DNA of 64,000 nucleotides from an uncultured Clostridia bacterium (GCA_947625865.1 CANQQD010000004.1:1-64000), one strand, 5' to 3'. Counted from the stretch's first letter, positions 49,991-59,190 are shown. The notes: generated by a model not told the origin, from the sequence alone. Translations and numbers: made by a program.

Positions 49991-50715
49991 GCGTTCCCAA
50001 AAGATTTTTCGTGGAAAACTTAACATATCCCGACAATTCGGAGGTGTATCTCGAGGGCGAGGAGTTCACTCACGCCAAAACGGTGCTGCGCGTTGAGGAG
50101 GGGAGCGAGATAGTTCTTCTCGACAACAGCGGCAAGGAGTATTCCGCCATTGTGCAAAGGATAGAGAGCCGCCGCCTGCTCGCGCATATCACGGGGGCGG
50201 CCGCGTGCGATAAGGAGCCGAAGAGCCCCATATATCTTTTGTGCGGCGCGCTTAAGGGCGACAAGACCGAACTCGTCGTGCAGAAGGCAGTGGAACTCGG
50301 CGCGGGCAAAATAGGCGTTTTTTCGTCGGAGTTCTGCTCGGCATATATGAACGAAAACAAGCTTGCGCGCCTCAATAAGGTCGCGCACGAGGCGGCAAAG
50401 CAGTGCTTAAGGTCGGTTGCGCCCGAGGTGGCGTATTTTCCCACCCTGCGCGAGGCGCTCATATCGGCTGAAAATTATAAAAACAAGCTGTTTTTTTGCG
50501 AGTTCGCTTCCTGTTCCGACGTGGAATTTTCAGGCATAAGCGGCGACTGCGCGCTTGTGATAGGAAGCGAGGGCGGGTTTTCGGAAACCGAATACAGGTA
50601 TGCAAAATCGCTTGGTTTTGCAGGCATGTCGCTGGGTAAGAGGATACTCCGCGCGGAGACTGCGGCAATTTCCGCCGCTGCGCTTGCCGCATATTTTTTG
50701 GGGGAACTCAAATGA
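49987..50715 (+). CDS. rsmE: 16S rRNA m3U1498 methyltransferase
   Basis: Encodes 242 aa of the SPOUT superfamily. The SAM knot motif is IGSEGGFSETE (about 188-198), with LGKRILRAETA near the end; both are RsmE signatures. N-terminal PUA-like domain (HAKTVLRVEEG). It overlaps prmA upstream and mtaB downstream by four bases each. Confidence 0.93.
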   Translation: MSVPKRFFVENLTYPDNSEVYLEGEEFTHAKTVLRVEEGSEIVLLDNSGKEYSAIVQRIESRRLLAHITGAAACDKEPKSPIYLLCGALKGDKTELVVQKAVELGAGKIGVFSSEFCSAYMNENKLARLNKVAHEAAKQCLRSVAPEVAYFPTLREALISAENYKNKLFFCEFASCSDVEFSGISGDCALVIGSEGGFSETEYRYAKSLGFAGMSLGKRILRAETAAISAAALAAYFLGELK

Positions 50716-51935
50716 AAGCCGTGATCTTTACGCTGGGCTGCAAGGTAAACGAGGTGGAGTCCGCCTCAATAGCGGCTGCGCTCGAGAGGAGCGGCTGGGA
50801 TGTCTCGGCGGAACTCGGCTTTGCCGACGTATATGTTCTGAACACCTGCGCCGTGACGAGGGAGGCGGAAAAGAAGAGCCGCCAGCTCATAGCGCGCGTA
50901 AAAAAATATAACGCCAATGCAAAAATTTTTGTATGCGGCTGCGCGAGCGAAAAAAACAGGGCGCAGTTTGAAGACAAGGGAGTGTTTTTCGTGTCGGGCG
51001 CGCGCGATAAAAGGGAGGTGGCGGAAGCCGTTTTGAGGGAATACGGCGGCGGGTGCGCCGCGCTCCCCTACCCTAAGCAGAGCAAAACCCGCGCCTTTAT
51101 AAAGATTCAAGACGGCTGCAACAGCTTTTGCTCATATTGCATAATTCCATATCTCCGGGGAAGGGAGAGATCGCGTTCGATCGGGGATATATGCGGGGAA
51201 ATCGCAAAATGCGGCAGCCCCGAGGCTGTGCTGAACGGCATAAATATTTCATCCTATTCGGACGGGGGCAGGGGCTTGCCCGAGCTCATGCGTGCTCTCG
51301 CGCCCGAAAAAAAGCGTTTGCGGCTGGGCTCGCTCGAGTGCTCGGCGATAACCGGGGAGCTTTTGGACGCCTTGCGCGGCTTATATGATTTCGCGCCGCA
51401 ATTTCATCTCTCGCTGCAGAGCGGCTCCACGGCCGTTTTAAGGGCGATGAACAGGCGTTATACCCGCGAAGAATATTTGGAGAAGTGCGCGCTCATATAT
51501 AAATATTTCCCCCGTGCGGCCATAACGACCGACATAATTTCGGGCTTTCCCACCGAAACCGAGGAGGACTTTGAAGCCAGCCTCTCCATTATCGGCGAGG
51601 CGGGCTTTGCGCGGGTGCACGCCTTTTCGTTTTCCCCGCGCGAGGGCACGGCGGCTTATAAACTCGGCGATCTGCCCGCAGACGTCAAGGCGGAGCGGCT
51701 GAACCGCCTTTTGCGGGCTGCAAGGGAGGCGGAAACTCAATATATATCGGGTTTTTTGCATAAGCCGCTCTCGTTTATAGCGGAGGAATACAATAACGGC
51801 TACACTACGGGATATACGGGCAATTACATAAAGGTCTATGTGCCCCGTCCGCTTGCTTCGGGCGTGAAATACAATGTGACTATCGAAGGTATGCACGCCG
51901 ACGGCGCGCTTGCGCAAATTACAGATGAAAGCTAA
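50712..51935 (+). CDS. mtaB: tRNA t6A37 methylthiotransferase
   Basis: Encodes 407 aa. The N-terminal UPF0004 domain has TLGCKVNEVES and NTCAVT, and the radical-SAM core motif is CNSFCSYCIIPYLRGRER (about 135-152). A C-terminal TRAM-like domain is present. MtaB adds a methylthio group to t6A37. The final bases overlap the PrsW-like start. Confidence 0.92.
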   Translation: MKAVIFTLGCKVNEVESASIAAALERSGWDVSAELGFADVYVLNTCAVTREAEKKSRQLIARVKKYNANAKIFVCGCASEKNRAQFEDKGVFFVSGARDKREVAEAVLREYGGGCAALPYPKQSKTRAFIKIQDGCNSFCSYCIIPYLRGRERSRSIGDICGEIAKCGSPEAVLNGINISSYSDGGRGLPELMRALAPEKKRLRLGSLECSAITGELLDALRGLYDFAPQFHLSLQSGSTAVLRAMNRRYTREEYLEKCALIYKYFPRAAITTDIISGFPTETEEDFEASLSIIGEAGFARVHAFSFSPREGTAAYKLGDLPADVKAERLNRLLRAAREAETQYISGFLHKPLSFIAEEYNNGYTTGYTGNYIKVYVPRPLASGVKYNVTIEGMHADGALAQITDES

Positions 51936-53658
51936 AGAAGCGCTTAAAAAATTTGCATACGAAACGTTCCGCCCCCGCACGCGCGAGGATTACGCGGAAC
52001 TGTTCACCCGCGGCAGGGGCGGCGAAGAGCGCGCGTCCTATCCGTGGCTCTATGCCCGCGCGCTTTTGTTTTTTTTGCTGCTGTTTTCGGCGCTTTCCGT
52101 CTGCTACAGCGCGTCGTTCATCAATTTATTCTCCCTCGCGTTTGCGGGCGGGATATTCGGCGATCTGACCTTTATTATACTTCTGTACGAGCTATATCCC
52201 AAGCGCGATCTGTCCCTTCTGACGCTCGCCGCCGCGCTCGTTTTCGGCGGGCTCATATCTACGGGCTATTCGACGCTTCTGTACGCCGCGGACATTCACG
52301 CCCCCTTCGCCGAACAGGCATATACGGCGTTCGCGGAGGAAACGGGCAAGGCTCTTACCACCGTGATATTGCTGCTCATTATAAAAAAACGCAGCCCTAT
52401 GTGCTGTCTTTTGGTGGGCGCGGCGGTCGGCGGCGGCTACTCGGCGTTCGAGAATATGTGGTATATGTATGCCGACGGTCTTGCATACGGCGGCGCGGCA
52501 AACCTCTCGGCTGCCCTGCAGACCGCGCTCTGGCGGTCGCTCGGCACGCCATTTTCGCATGCGGCGTGGGCGGGAGCGTTCGGCTGGGCCGTTTCGGGCT
52601 GCAAGCCCTATAAAAAGTGGCAGCCGTATGCGGTTTTCGCCTTTAACTATGTGATGCACTTTTTTGTGAACTTCCCGCTGATCCCCATGTTTTCCGGCTG
52701 GCGGGGATATCCCATAAGCGCTGTCACGGGGATAATCTCCATAGTCCTCATAATATATCTTGTCATAATATCCCGTCGCGAAGTTGCCGCCGACGTGTTT
52801 GCGGACGAGGGGCGGGTGCCAAACCCCGCATATTCTCTGCCGTCGGACGTTCCCCGCGGCTACGACCCGTTCGGCGTGCGGGTGAACGTGGAGGGGGAGA
52901 CGGGCGGCTCCGGTTCGGAAAGATGCCGGTTTATCGCGAACGTCCTCGCGGCTGCGGCGATAGCGTGCTTTTCGTTCATGCTTCTCGGCCCCACCTGTGT
53001 TTTCGGGGGCTATAACAGGTATAAAAGCTACACGTACGCCACCTTTGAGGAGGCAAAGCAGCTCGCGCAGAATGGGCTTGAGCTCTATCACGACGAGGAA
53101 CGTCCCATGGTCGTGTACGCAGATCTGTCGCAAAACTACGCCTACACCTACGAGGACGGCAGGGTCACAAGTGTAGCCCAGCGCGAGGAATACGGCGGTT
53201 ATCTGTACACATATGAATACGTGAACGTGAAGTACACAAATATTTATACCGACTCAGAGGGCAGATATTTTGTAGTGTCGGACGGCAAGCAGGTGTTCGT
53301 GGACGCCGTTGACGGACAGCCTCCGGAGGAGGTATATATATGGTCGCTGAGATACGTTTGGACGGAAATAGAGGGCGTCATATACTACAGGCAGAACGTC
53401 TATGCCGACGCAAGCTATCTCGCGGTCGGCGGGAATACGGGGCTCGAAGTCAGTCCGATAGTGTACCACTACTTTTCGCTCAACCCCAACGTTCTGTACA
53501 TTTCCGCAAATGCGGGCGGGGACTTTTCGGTGCGCGTGCGCGAGGACGTGCCCGTGCGGTTTGCCGAAAGCATAGCGGCAACTGTTATCTTCGGCGCGGC
53601 GGCAATAGCCTCGGGCACGGGATATATTATCTATAAGAAAAAAGCAAGGAGAATATAA
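51925..53658 (+). CDS. PrsW-like intramembrane protease with large C-terminal domain
   Basis: Encodes 577 aa from the ATG at 51925 (an in-frame TTG at 51910 is an alternative; neither has a strong ribosome site). About eight membrane spans (40-290) contain FAEETGKAL, GGYSAFENMWY, PFSHAAWAG and MHFFVNFP, the conserved Glu/His pattern of PrsW, a protease that cuts anti-sigma factors. Unusually, about 300 further residues follow: an extra membrane span near 345, a tyrosine-rich extracellular domain and a final membrane span with KKKARRI. Normal PrsW is about 220 aa, so the target may differ. Confidence 0.8.
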   Translation: MKAKEALKKFAYETFRPRTREDYAELFTRGRGGEERASYPWLYARALLFFLLLFSALSVCYSASFINLFSLAFAGGIFGDLTFIILLYELYPKRDLSLLTLAAALVFGGLISTGYSTLLYAADIHAPFAEQAYTAFAEETGKALTTVILLLIIKKRSPMCCLLVGAAVGGGYSAFENMWYMYADGLAYGGAANLSAALQTALWRSLGTPFSHAAWAGAFGWAVSGCKPYKKWQPYAVFAFNYVMHFFVNFPLIPMFSGWRGYPISAVTGIISIVLIIYLVIISRREVAADVFADEGRVPNPAYSLPSDVPRGYDPFGVRVNVEGETGGSGSERCRFIANVLAAAAIACFSFMLLGPTCVFGGYNRYKSYTYATFEEAKQLAQNGLELYHDEERPMVVYADLSQNYAYTYEDGRVTSVAQREEYGGYLYTYEYVNVKYTNIYTDSEGRYFVVSDGKQVFVDAVDGQPPEEVYIWSLRYVWTEIEGVIYYRQNVYADASYLAVGGNTGLEVSPIVYHYFSLNPNVLYISANAGGDFSVRVREDVPVRFAESIAATVIFGAAAIASGTGYIIYKKKARRI

Positions 53659-53660
53659 TT

Positions 53661-53999
53661 ATGCTTAACTGTGATTGCCTTTTCTGCAAAATAATCGAGG
53701 GCAAAATTCCTTCGGCAAAGGTGTACGAGGACGACGACATGCTTGTTTTTAAGGACATTGCCCCCAAGGCAAAGGTGCACCTTTTGGCTGTCCCCAAAAC
53801 GCACTTCGCGCTTCTTTCGGAGGCGGACGAAGAGGGCTACGCCATGCTTTCGCATATACTTAAAAAGATTCCCGGTATCGCCCGCGCGAACGGCTGCGGC
53901 AACGGCTTCAGGCTGGTAATAAACCAAGGCGAGGCGGCGGGGCAGACGGTGCCCCACCTGCACGTCCACATTCTCGGCGGCGAAACTCTCGGGTGGTGA
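53661..53999 (+). CDS. hinT: HIT-family hydrolase (HinT-like)
   Basis: Encodes 112 aa; AAGGAG precedes the ATG. The histidine-triad motif HLHVHILGG is at the C-terminus, with the usual C-x-F-C start (CDCLFCKIIEG) and nucleotide-binding GFRLVINQGEAAGQ. Purine-nucleotide phosphoramidase activity is typical of the family. Confidence 0.93.
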   Translation: MLNCDCLFCKIIEGKIPSAKVYEDDDMLVFKDIAPKAKVHLLAVPKTHFALLSEADEEGYAMLSHILKKIPGIARANGCGNGFRLVINQGEAAGQTVPHLHVHILGGETLGW

Positions 54000-54007
54000 G
54001 GCGGACT

Positions 54008-54835
54008 ATGATATACACGATACGTAATGAGTTTTTGTCCCTCTCCGTTAATTCCGGGGGCGGGAGCATGACGTCTTTAAAATATCTCCCCACGGGCGAG
54101 GAGAGGCTGTGGCAGGGCGACAAGTTCTGGACGAGCCGCGACGTGGCTATCTTCCCGATAATAGGACACGCCGGTCCCTACGAGGCGCAGGGCAAGGTAT
54201 ATACCCCGAAGTCGCACGGCGTGGCAAGATATTCGGAATTTGCCCTTGCCGACAAGGGGGAGAACCACATCACCCTTGCGATCTCCTCGGACGGGGAGAC
54301 AAAGAAGACATATCCCTATGATTTTGATTTTTCGGTGACCTACAAGCTGTCGGAAAAGACGGTGGAGGTGACCTATTTCGTGCGCGCAAAGGAGGGCAAA
54401 ATACCCTTCTATGTGGGCGGGCATCCCGGAATGAGGGCGCCCGGCGGCGAGGCGGTCATAGAGTTCGAAAATATAGAAAACCCTATAATATATCCCCTTG
54501 ACAGCGCGTATGCCACAAGGCTGAGGGGCTTGCACAGGTTTGTTGCCAACAAGGCGTTTTTCTGGGAGTGCCAGACCTTCCAACTCGGCTCCCTTTCGGG
54601 CGGCGCGATATATGCAAGCACCCGCGACGGCTACAGATATACATACAGATCGGACTGCCCGGTGTTTGCCTTCTGGTCAAATCCCGACGGCGGAGAGTAC
54701 GTCTGCGTGGAGCCGTGGTGGGGCATAAACGACTTCAAGGCTGCCCCGCGCGAAATAACGCTGAAGCCGTTCATGAACTTCACGGACGTGCAGGGCTCGG
54801 CTTTTTCATATTCCCTCACGGTGGAAAAGGTGTGA
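54008..54835 (+). CDS. aldose 1-epimerase family protein
   Basis: Encodes 275 aa from the ATG at 54008 (GAGG upstream). The galactose-mutarotase beta-sandwich fold is recognisable, with the FPIIGHAG, SHGVARYSEF and CVEPWWGIND motifs; the two conserved His/Glu of the YeaD/LacX branch are present. Probably interconverts sugar anomers; substrate not determined. Last gene of the run starting at prmA. Confidence 0.85.
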   Translation: MIYTIRNEFLSLSVNSGGGSMTSLKYLPTGEERLWQGDKFWTSRDVAIFPIIGHAGPYEAQGKVYTPKSHGVARYSEFALADKGENHITLAISSDGETKKTYPYDFDFSVTYKLSEKTVEVTYFVRAKEGKIPFYVGGHPGMRAPGGEAVIEFENIENPIIYPLDSAYATRLRGLHRFVANKAFFWECQTFQLGSLSGGAIYASTRDGYRYTYRSDCPVFAFWSNPDGGEYVCVEPWWGINDFKAAPREITLKPFMNFTDVQGSAFSYSLTVEKV

Positions 54836-54861
54836 TTTAAAAGCTTGAATTTACGGTAAAA

Positions 54862-54894
54862 AGCGGCGGCGCAACCGAGTGTTGCGCCGCCGCT
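54862..54894 (-). terminator. terminator of the WYL regulator gene (bidirectional stem)
   Basis: AGCGGCGGCGCAAC and GTTGCGCCGCCGCT form a 14-bp stem. On the minus strand a TTTTT run follows; on the plus strand none. Confidence 0.72.
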
Positions 54895-54912
54895 TGGCGT
54901 ATTTAAGCTCTA

Positions 54913-55842
54913 TTAATCGCCGCAGTATTGCGCGGATATCCTTTTGGCAGCCTTTGCCACCTTATCCTTTAAAGCCGCGGGCGACAAAACCTTTACGGCG
55001 CCGCCGTAGCTCAATATCATGCCCACCAGCCGCGAGTCGTCGGGCAGGGTCGCCTCCGCGACGAACCTGTCTCCCCGCGGCTCTATGATATCCATGCCCA
55101 GCCATTCCTCAACGTCTGGCAGGTCGGCTTTGCTTATCTCTAAGGTCACGGGAATAAGCTTGCCCGCGGGGTAGTAGAAATCCAGAGGTATCTGGCTGCG
55201 CAATATCTCCTTCTGTTCGAACGTCCCGCCCGTGAAGCTCGCCTTTTTTATCCTTCCTATTTTAAAGGTTCTGAACTCCTGCTTTGTATGGCAGAAGGCG
55301 TAAACGTACCACACGTTCTGCTTGAAAATGAGCACATGGGGGTCGATTACCCGCTTGCTGTGCTCGCCCTCGCGGGAGATATAGTCGATCATAAGGCTCT
55401 TTGCGCCGTTCATTGCCTCCTCCACGACCTGCATCTTGTCGGAGAATTTTGTAAGATCTCCCCACGTCCCGCCGTCGACTATTATCTTGCCCGTCACCGA
55501 GAGGTCGGCGCGTTCCTTTTTCTGCGTGCTCGCCAATTTTTCGCGGGCGGATATAAGGCTTTCGCTGTGCACCTGCCCCATCATGGCGTCCATCGCGCCG
55601 ATAGCCGCCGCGTACTCCTCGCGCGTTAAATAGCCCGTCGGCAGGCGGAAGGTGTCGGCAATGGTCAGCCCGCCGTATCTGCCCCTCGCCACGTCCACGG
55701 GCACCCCGCATACGTTCAGCTCCTCGATGTATCTATAAACGCTCCGCACCGAAATTTCATACCTTTCGGCAATTTCCTTGGCCGTTATCTTCCTTTTCGA
55801 CAAAAGCAGCATGAGGATCTTGAGCATTATCTGGTATTTCAT
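54913..55842 (-). CDS. WYL-domain transcriptional regulator
   Basis: Encodes 309 aa from the ATG at 55842, with GGAGGAGAG upstream. Residues about 5-60 form a DeoR/YafY-type HTH (ITAKEIAERYEISVRSVYRYIEEL), and residues about 135-300 hold the WYL domain (VWYVYAFCHTKQEFRTFKIGRI) and a C-terminal WCX segment. WYL proteins sense ligands or nucleic acid and regulate stress or DNA-damage genes. A palindrome over its own promoter suggests autoregulation. Confidence 0.88.
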   Translation of the reverse strand: MKYQIMLKILMLLLSKRKITAKEIAERYEISVRSVYRYIEELNVCGVPVDVARGRYGGLTIADTFRLPTGYLTREEYAAAIGAMDAMMGQVHSESLISAREKLASTQKKERADLSVTGKIIVDGGTWGDLTKFSDKMQVVEEAMNGAKSLMIDYISREGEHSKRVIDPHVLIFKQNVWYVYAFCHTKQEFRTFKIGRIKKASFTGGTFEQKEILRSQIPLDFYYPAGKLIPVTLEISKADLPDVEEWLGMDIIEPRGDRFVAEATLPDDSRLVGMILSYGGAVKVLSPAALKDKVAKAAKRISAQYCGD

Positions 55843-55883
55843 CTGTCTCTCCTCCGTAAAATATTCCGTAAAATCTATAAAAA

Positions 55884-55912
55884 ATTTTATCATAGGTGAC
55901 AATATATGTCAA
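55884..55912 (-). promoter_or_regulatory. promoter of the WYL gene with a perfect palindrome
   Basis: Minus strand: -35 TTGACA (55912-55907), 17-bp spacer, -10 TAAAAT (55889-55884). TGACA-ATATA-TGTCA (55897-55911) is a perfect 15-bp palindrome overlapping the -35, a likely operator. Confidence 0.72.
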
Positions 55913-55961
55913 CATTAAAATATAAAATTATTTATGAAAACGGAGACGGAGGAGCAAAAAA

Positions 55962-56156
55962 ATGAATTTTACGGCATATATCCAATCCCAGAAGAGCATG
56001 ATCCGCCGCCGCTGCGGCTTGTCGTTCATATCCGAGGAGGGGGAGATAATATTCGTCCCCGACAGGGAAAAGCTCTTGGGCGAGCTCGACAAGATGGCGG
56101 GCCTGAACGTTGAGGGCAGAAAAAAGTACGGTCTTTGCCGCGCGGAGCGACAATAA
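55962..56156 (+). CDS. small basic protein of 64 aa
   Basis: Encodes 64 aa; GGAGGAG lies seven bases before the ATG. It is rich in Arg and Lys, with one RRRCGLSFISEEGEIIFVP segment that reads like a small beta-rich fold, and two Cys. No family recognised. It is divergent from the WYL regulator, whose palindrome lies 50 bases upstream, so it may be a target. The stop is followed by a convergent gene within 30 bases. Confidence 0.6.
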   Translation: MNFTAYIQSQKSMIRRRCGLSFISEEGEIIFVPDREKLLGELDKMAGLNVEGRKKYGLCRAERQ

Positions 56157-56185
56157 ATTCCCCCTTGGCATAAGGGGGAGGAGGG

Positions 56186-56992
56186 TTAAAACTGTTTTAC
56201 CACAAATTTTTCTATCAGGGCTATTATCCCGTACATGCAGCCCGCGAGCACGCAGAGTATAAAGGTGGCGGTCATTACGAGGTCGAGCTTCATAACCTGC
56301 CCGCCGTAGACTATGAGATATCCGAGCCCCGCCCTCGAGACGATATATTCGCCCATGATCGAGCCTATCCATGCCAGCCCGACGGCGACCTTGAGGGTAT
56401 TCATGAGCGCGGGGAGCGACGCGGGAACGACAAGCTTTGTAAGCGTGGCCAGCCTGCCCGCGCCCATCGCCTTCATAAGGGTGAGCTTTGTGGGGTCCAC
56501 AGCCAGAAAACCCGCAAGCGTGTTCATTATACACAGGATTATGCCCACAATAACGGTCATAAAAATTATAGCCGTGCAGTCGGTGCCTATCCATATGATT
56601 ATCAGCGGTCCGAGCGCGATCTTCGGCAGGGAATTGAGAACTACTATATACGGCTCCACGACCGCGCGCACCGTTTCGCTCGACCACAGGACGACGGCTA
56701 TGGAGTATCCCGCCGCAACGGCGATGAAAAACCCCGCAACGGTCTCGCCGAGAGTGATGCCTATGTGTCTGAAAAGGTCGCCGCTTTCATAGAGCGAGCC
56801 GATCGTCCTTATCACGCGGGAGGGGGAGCTCGTTATAAAGGGGTCCATTACTTTAAAATAAGTCAAAAGCTCCCACAGTCCGAGGATCAGGGCTAAAATG
56901 AGCCAGCGCGAGAGGAATATGATTATTTTTCTGCGCCTTTGCTTTTTTAAATATGCGAGATGCTCGCCGGAAAAGTTCATTGTATTTTTCAT
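56186..56992 (-). CDS. ABC transporter permease, SsuC/ThiX-like
   Basis: Encodes 268 aa. About six membrane spans with the EAA-type loop MKAMGAGRLATLTKLVVPASLPALM (about 170-190). Family members import sulfonates, taurine or pyrimidine precursors. The binding protein and ATPase of the same system lie upstream on the minus strand. A 13-bp hairpin separates it from the ATPase gene. Confidence 0.88.
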   Translation of the reverse strand: MKNTMNFSGEHLAYLKKQRRRKIIIFLSRWLILALILGLWELLTYFKVMDPFITSSPSRVIRTIGSLYESGDLFRHIGITLGETVAGFFIAVAAGYSIAVVLWSSETVRAVVEPYIVVLNSLPKIALGPLIIIWIGTDCTAIIFMTVIVGIILCIMNTLAGFLAVDPTKLTLMKAMGAGRLATLTKLVVPASLPALMNTLKVAVGLAWIGSIMGEYIVSRAGLGYLIVYGGQVMKLDLVMTATFILCVLAGCMYGIIALIEKFVVKQF

Positions 56993-57017
56993 CTTTGGAG
57001 GTTCCTTTTGTGTTCTG

Positions 57018-57050
57018 CGGCAAGCCCGCCCGTTTGCGGCGGGCTTGCCG
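57018..57050 (-). other. intercistronic hairpin between ATPase and permease genes
   Basis: CGGCAAGCCCGCC and GGCGGGCTTGCCG form a perfect 13-bp stem around a 7-nt loop, without a U-run on the minus strand. It may stabilise one half of the mRNA or set different protein amounts. Confidence 0.6.
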
Positions 57051-57059
57051 CTTTATTGC

Positions 57060-57782
57060 TCAGATCCCCAGCTCCTTGCGCAAAACTTCAAACGTTTCGG
57101 CAAAACGGCTGTCGTTGCGCCTCGATTTCGGGCTGTCGCCGAAGGCGATCATATGCTCGGCTACCACGTGCGCGGGTCGGGCGGAGAGCACCACGACCTT
57201 GTCGGAGAGGGCTATCGCCTCGGATATGTCGTGCGTGACGAGCAGAGCCGTCTTTTTTTCCGATTTGATTATGGACTGCACGTCGTCGCACACCTCCAAC
57301 CTCGTCTGGTAGTCGAGCGCGGAGAACGGTTCGTCCAAGAGGAGTATTTCGGGCTCGGCCGCGAGCGTTCTTATCAGCGCAGCGCGCTGCCTCATTCCGC
57401 CCGAGAGCTGCGAGGGGCTCTTTTTAAGGAAGTCTTTAAGCCCGTATTTTTCGGCAAGCCCCACGGCCCTTGCCCGCATTTCGGCGGTGTTGCGCTTTTT
57501 TATTTCGAGGGGCAGGAATATATTTTGTTCCACCGTGCGCCACTCGAACAGCGCGTCACGCTGCAGCATATATCCGAACTCGCCGCTCCCCTTGATTATC
57601 TCGCCCGAAGAGGGCTTCAAAAGCCCCGCCGCAAGCGAGAGTATAGTGGATTTTCCGCAGCCCGAGGGTCCTATTACCGACACGAACTGTCCCTTTCCGA
57701 CCGTGAAATTCAAGTCGGAAACGGCCGCCGTTTCCCCCGATTTTGTGTGATAGGAGTAGGAGATGCTCTTAAATTCAAGCAT
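57060..57782 (-). CDS. ABC transporter ATPase, SsuB-like
   Basis: Encodes 240 aa. Walker A GPSGCGKST (about 38-46), signature LSGGMRQRAALIR, Walker B ILLLDEPFSALD. The start overlaps the binding-protein stop by eight bases. Partner of the permease at 56186. Confidence 0.92.
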   Translation of the reverse strand: MLEFKSISYSYHTKSGETAAVSDLNFTVGKGQFVSVIGPSGCGKSTILSLAAGLLKPSSGEIIKGSGEFGYMLQRDALFEWRTVEQNIFLPLEIKKRNTAEMRARAVGLAEKYGLKDFLKKSPSQLSGGMRQRAALIRTLAAEPEILLLDEPFSALDYQTRLEVCDDVQSIIKSEKKTALLVTHDISEAIALSDKVVVLSARPAHVVAEHMIAFGDSPKSRRNDSRFAETFEVLRKELGI

Positions 57783-58773
57783 AAACTTCCCTGTAGATCC
57801 TGTCGGCGGCTTCGGTAGTCACCACCGCGTCGAAGTCTACCCGTCTTTCAAGCTCGCCCGCAAGTTCTATAACGTCCTGCAGGCGGGTGAACGCCTCTTT
57901 TTTCATAGCCATGTTCGTCACCCACGCGTCGATGCCCTTATAGCTCTCCACCGAGGTCTTTATGCTCGCCGCGCTCGTATCCGCGAAGTAGGGGATGAGC
58001 AGTTCGGCCACCTCGTCCGTGTCGGCTTCGTTGATGTACTTTATGGCTTTTGTTATAGCGCGCAGCAGACCGTCTATCTTGTCGCCGTGCTTATCTATAT
58101 AGCTTTGCTTTGCGATATAGCAGGTGTAGGGGATCTCGCCCGAAGCCTCGCCCACGGAGGCGACGATATATCCGTTGCCCTCGGCCTGTATCTCGCTGGC
58201 GGTCGGTTCGAACACCGTGCAGTAGTCCGCCTTGCCGCCGAGGAAGGCGGAGGTCATCATGTTGAACGCCACGTCCGAATTCAATTTTGCGTTTACATTG
58301 TGATCCTTCATAACGTATTCAAAGGTCATAAAGGGCACGCCGCCCGGTCTGCCGGCAAGGATCTCCTTGCCCTCTAAATTTTTCCAGTCGAAGTTCGGCT
58401 CGGGTTTTCTGCCAACCAGAAAAGAGCCGTCGCGCTTTGTGAGCTGCCCGAAAACCATGGGCTGGTCGTCGCTGCCGCCGATCTCAACGTAAATTGCCGC
58501 CTCGGGTCCGCAGAAACCTATGTCAGCCCCGCCCGAGAGCACGGCAGCCATGGTGGAGTCTGCGCCGCCGCCCGTCGTCAGCTCTATTTCAAAGCCCTCG
58601 TCCTCGTAGTATCCCAAGGCGTCCGCAAGATACATCGGCGCGTAGAATACCGAGCGGGTAACTTCGTTTATTTTAACGACTTTGCCGTCGTCCTTTGAAC
58701 AGCTTGCCGCCGCAAACGGCACCGCAAGGGCGCAGACGGCGGCTAAAAATAAGTAAATCAGTTTTCTTTTCAC
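57775..58773 (-). CDS. ABC transporter substrate-binding lipoprotein, NMT1/THI5-like
   Basis: Encodes 332 aa. The signal peptide ends AAASC (lipobox Cys). The body has the NMT1/THI5-type pattern: YAPMYLADALGYYEDEGFEIELT, GGADSTMAAVLSGGADIGFCGPE. This family carries thiamine or riboflavin precursors and sulfonates. I see no TPP or FMN riboswitch upstream, so the ligand is open. First gene of a three-gene importer. Confidence 0.85.
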   Translation of the reverse strand: MKRKLIYLFLAAVCALAVPFAAASCSKDDGKVVKINEVTRSVFYAPMYLADALGYYEDEGFEIELTTGGGADSTMAAVLSGGADIGFCGPEAAIYVEIGGSDDQPMVFGQLTKRDGSFLVGRKPEPNFDWKNLEGKEILAGRPGGVPFMTFEYVMKDHNVNAKLNSDVAFNMMTSAFLGGKADYCTVFEPTASEIQAEGNGYIVASVGEASGEIPYTCYIAKQSYIDKHGDKIDGLLRAITKAIKYINEADTDEVAELLIPYFADTSAASIKTSVESYKGIDAWVTNMAMKKEAFTRLQDVIELAGELERRVDFDAVVTTEAADRIYREVYA

Positions 58774-58825
58774 TGTAAGCTCCTTAAAAATTTAATAATA
58801 CATATTATGCGGCCGCCTTTTGCGT

Positions 58826-58855
58826 TTGACAATGGGGAGTGGTTTGATTTATAAT
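58826..58855 (+). promoter_or_regulatory. strong promoter facing a gene-poor repeat region
   Basis: -35 TTGACA (58826-58831), 18-bp spacer, -10 TATAAT (58850-58855), both perfect, on the plus strand. The next gene in that direction is valS, about 1 kb away through repeats R4, R2 and R1. The transcript start would be near 58862. Confidence 0.65.
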
Positions 58856-58861
58856 AATTCC

Positions 58862-59190
58862 GTATAGCTCCCGCCAACGGGTGATAAACTTCGCAATACT
58901 GTGTTGCGCTCCGCTTGTCAGCGGGTCACGTACGTCTGTGTACGCTCCCCTTGTCAATGCTCGCGCGCCTTGTCTTGCTCGTTTCTGACCCGTTGCAACT
59001 CCCGCGGCAAGCGCGGATATACGTCGCATACCATTGTTGCCTTTGCGTTTTTGCTCAGTCATTTACCATTTAGTAAACTCCTGTCGCAAAAGCCGCAGGC
59101 GCCTCGTTCTGCTCGTATCTGCGCGCTTGCAGACTTCGTAATTACAGCTCCCGCAATTTTTAAATAATCGCACAGTAAATTACCTTAATT
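58862..59190. repeat. repeat-derived intergenic region including R4
   Basis: No gene recognised. The segment has short palindromes (AACGGGTGA, CGCAATACTGTGTTGCG near 58892-58908), then R4 at 59110-59147, with TGCTCGTATCTGCGC and CTTGCAGACTTCGTAATTACA shared with 45001-45081. Its function is unknown; it may be transcribed from the promoter at 58826. Confidence 0.55.

Noticed and set aside
58774-58860. TPP or FMN riboswitch before the NMT1/THI5-like importer
   Set aside because: The gap is under 100 bases and lacks the conserved riboswitch cores.
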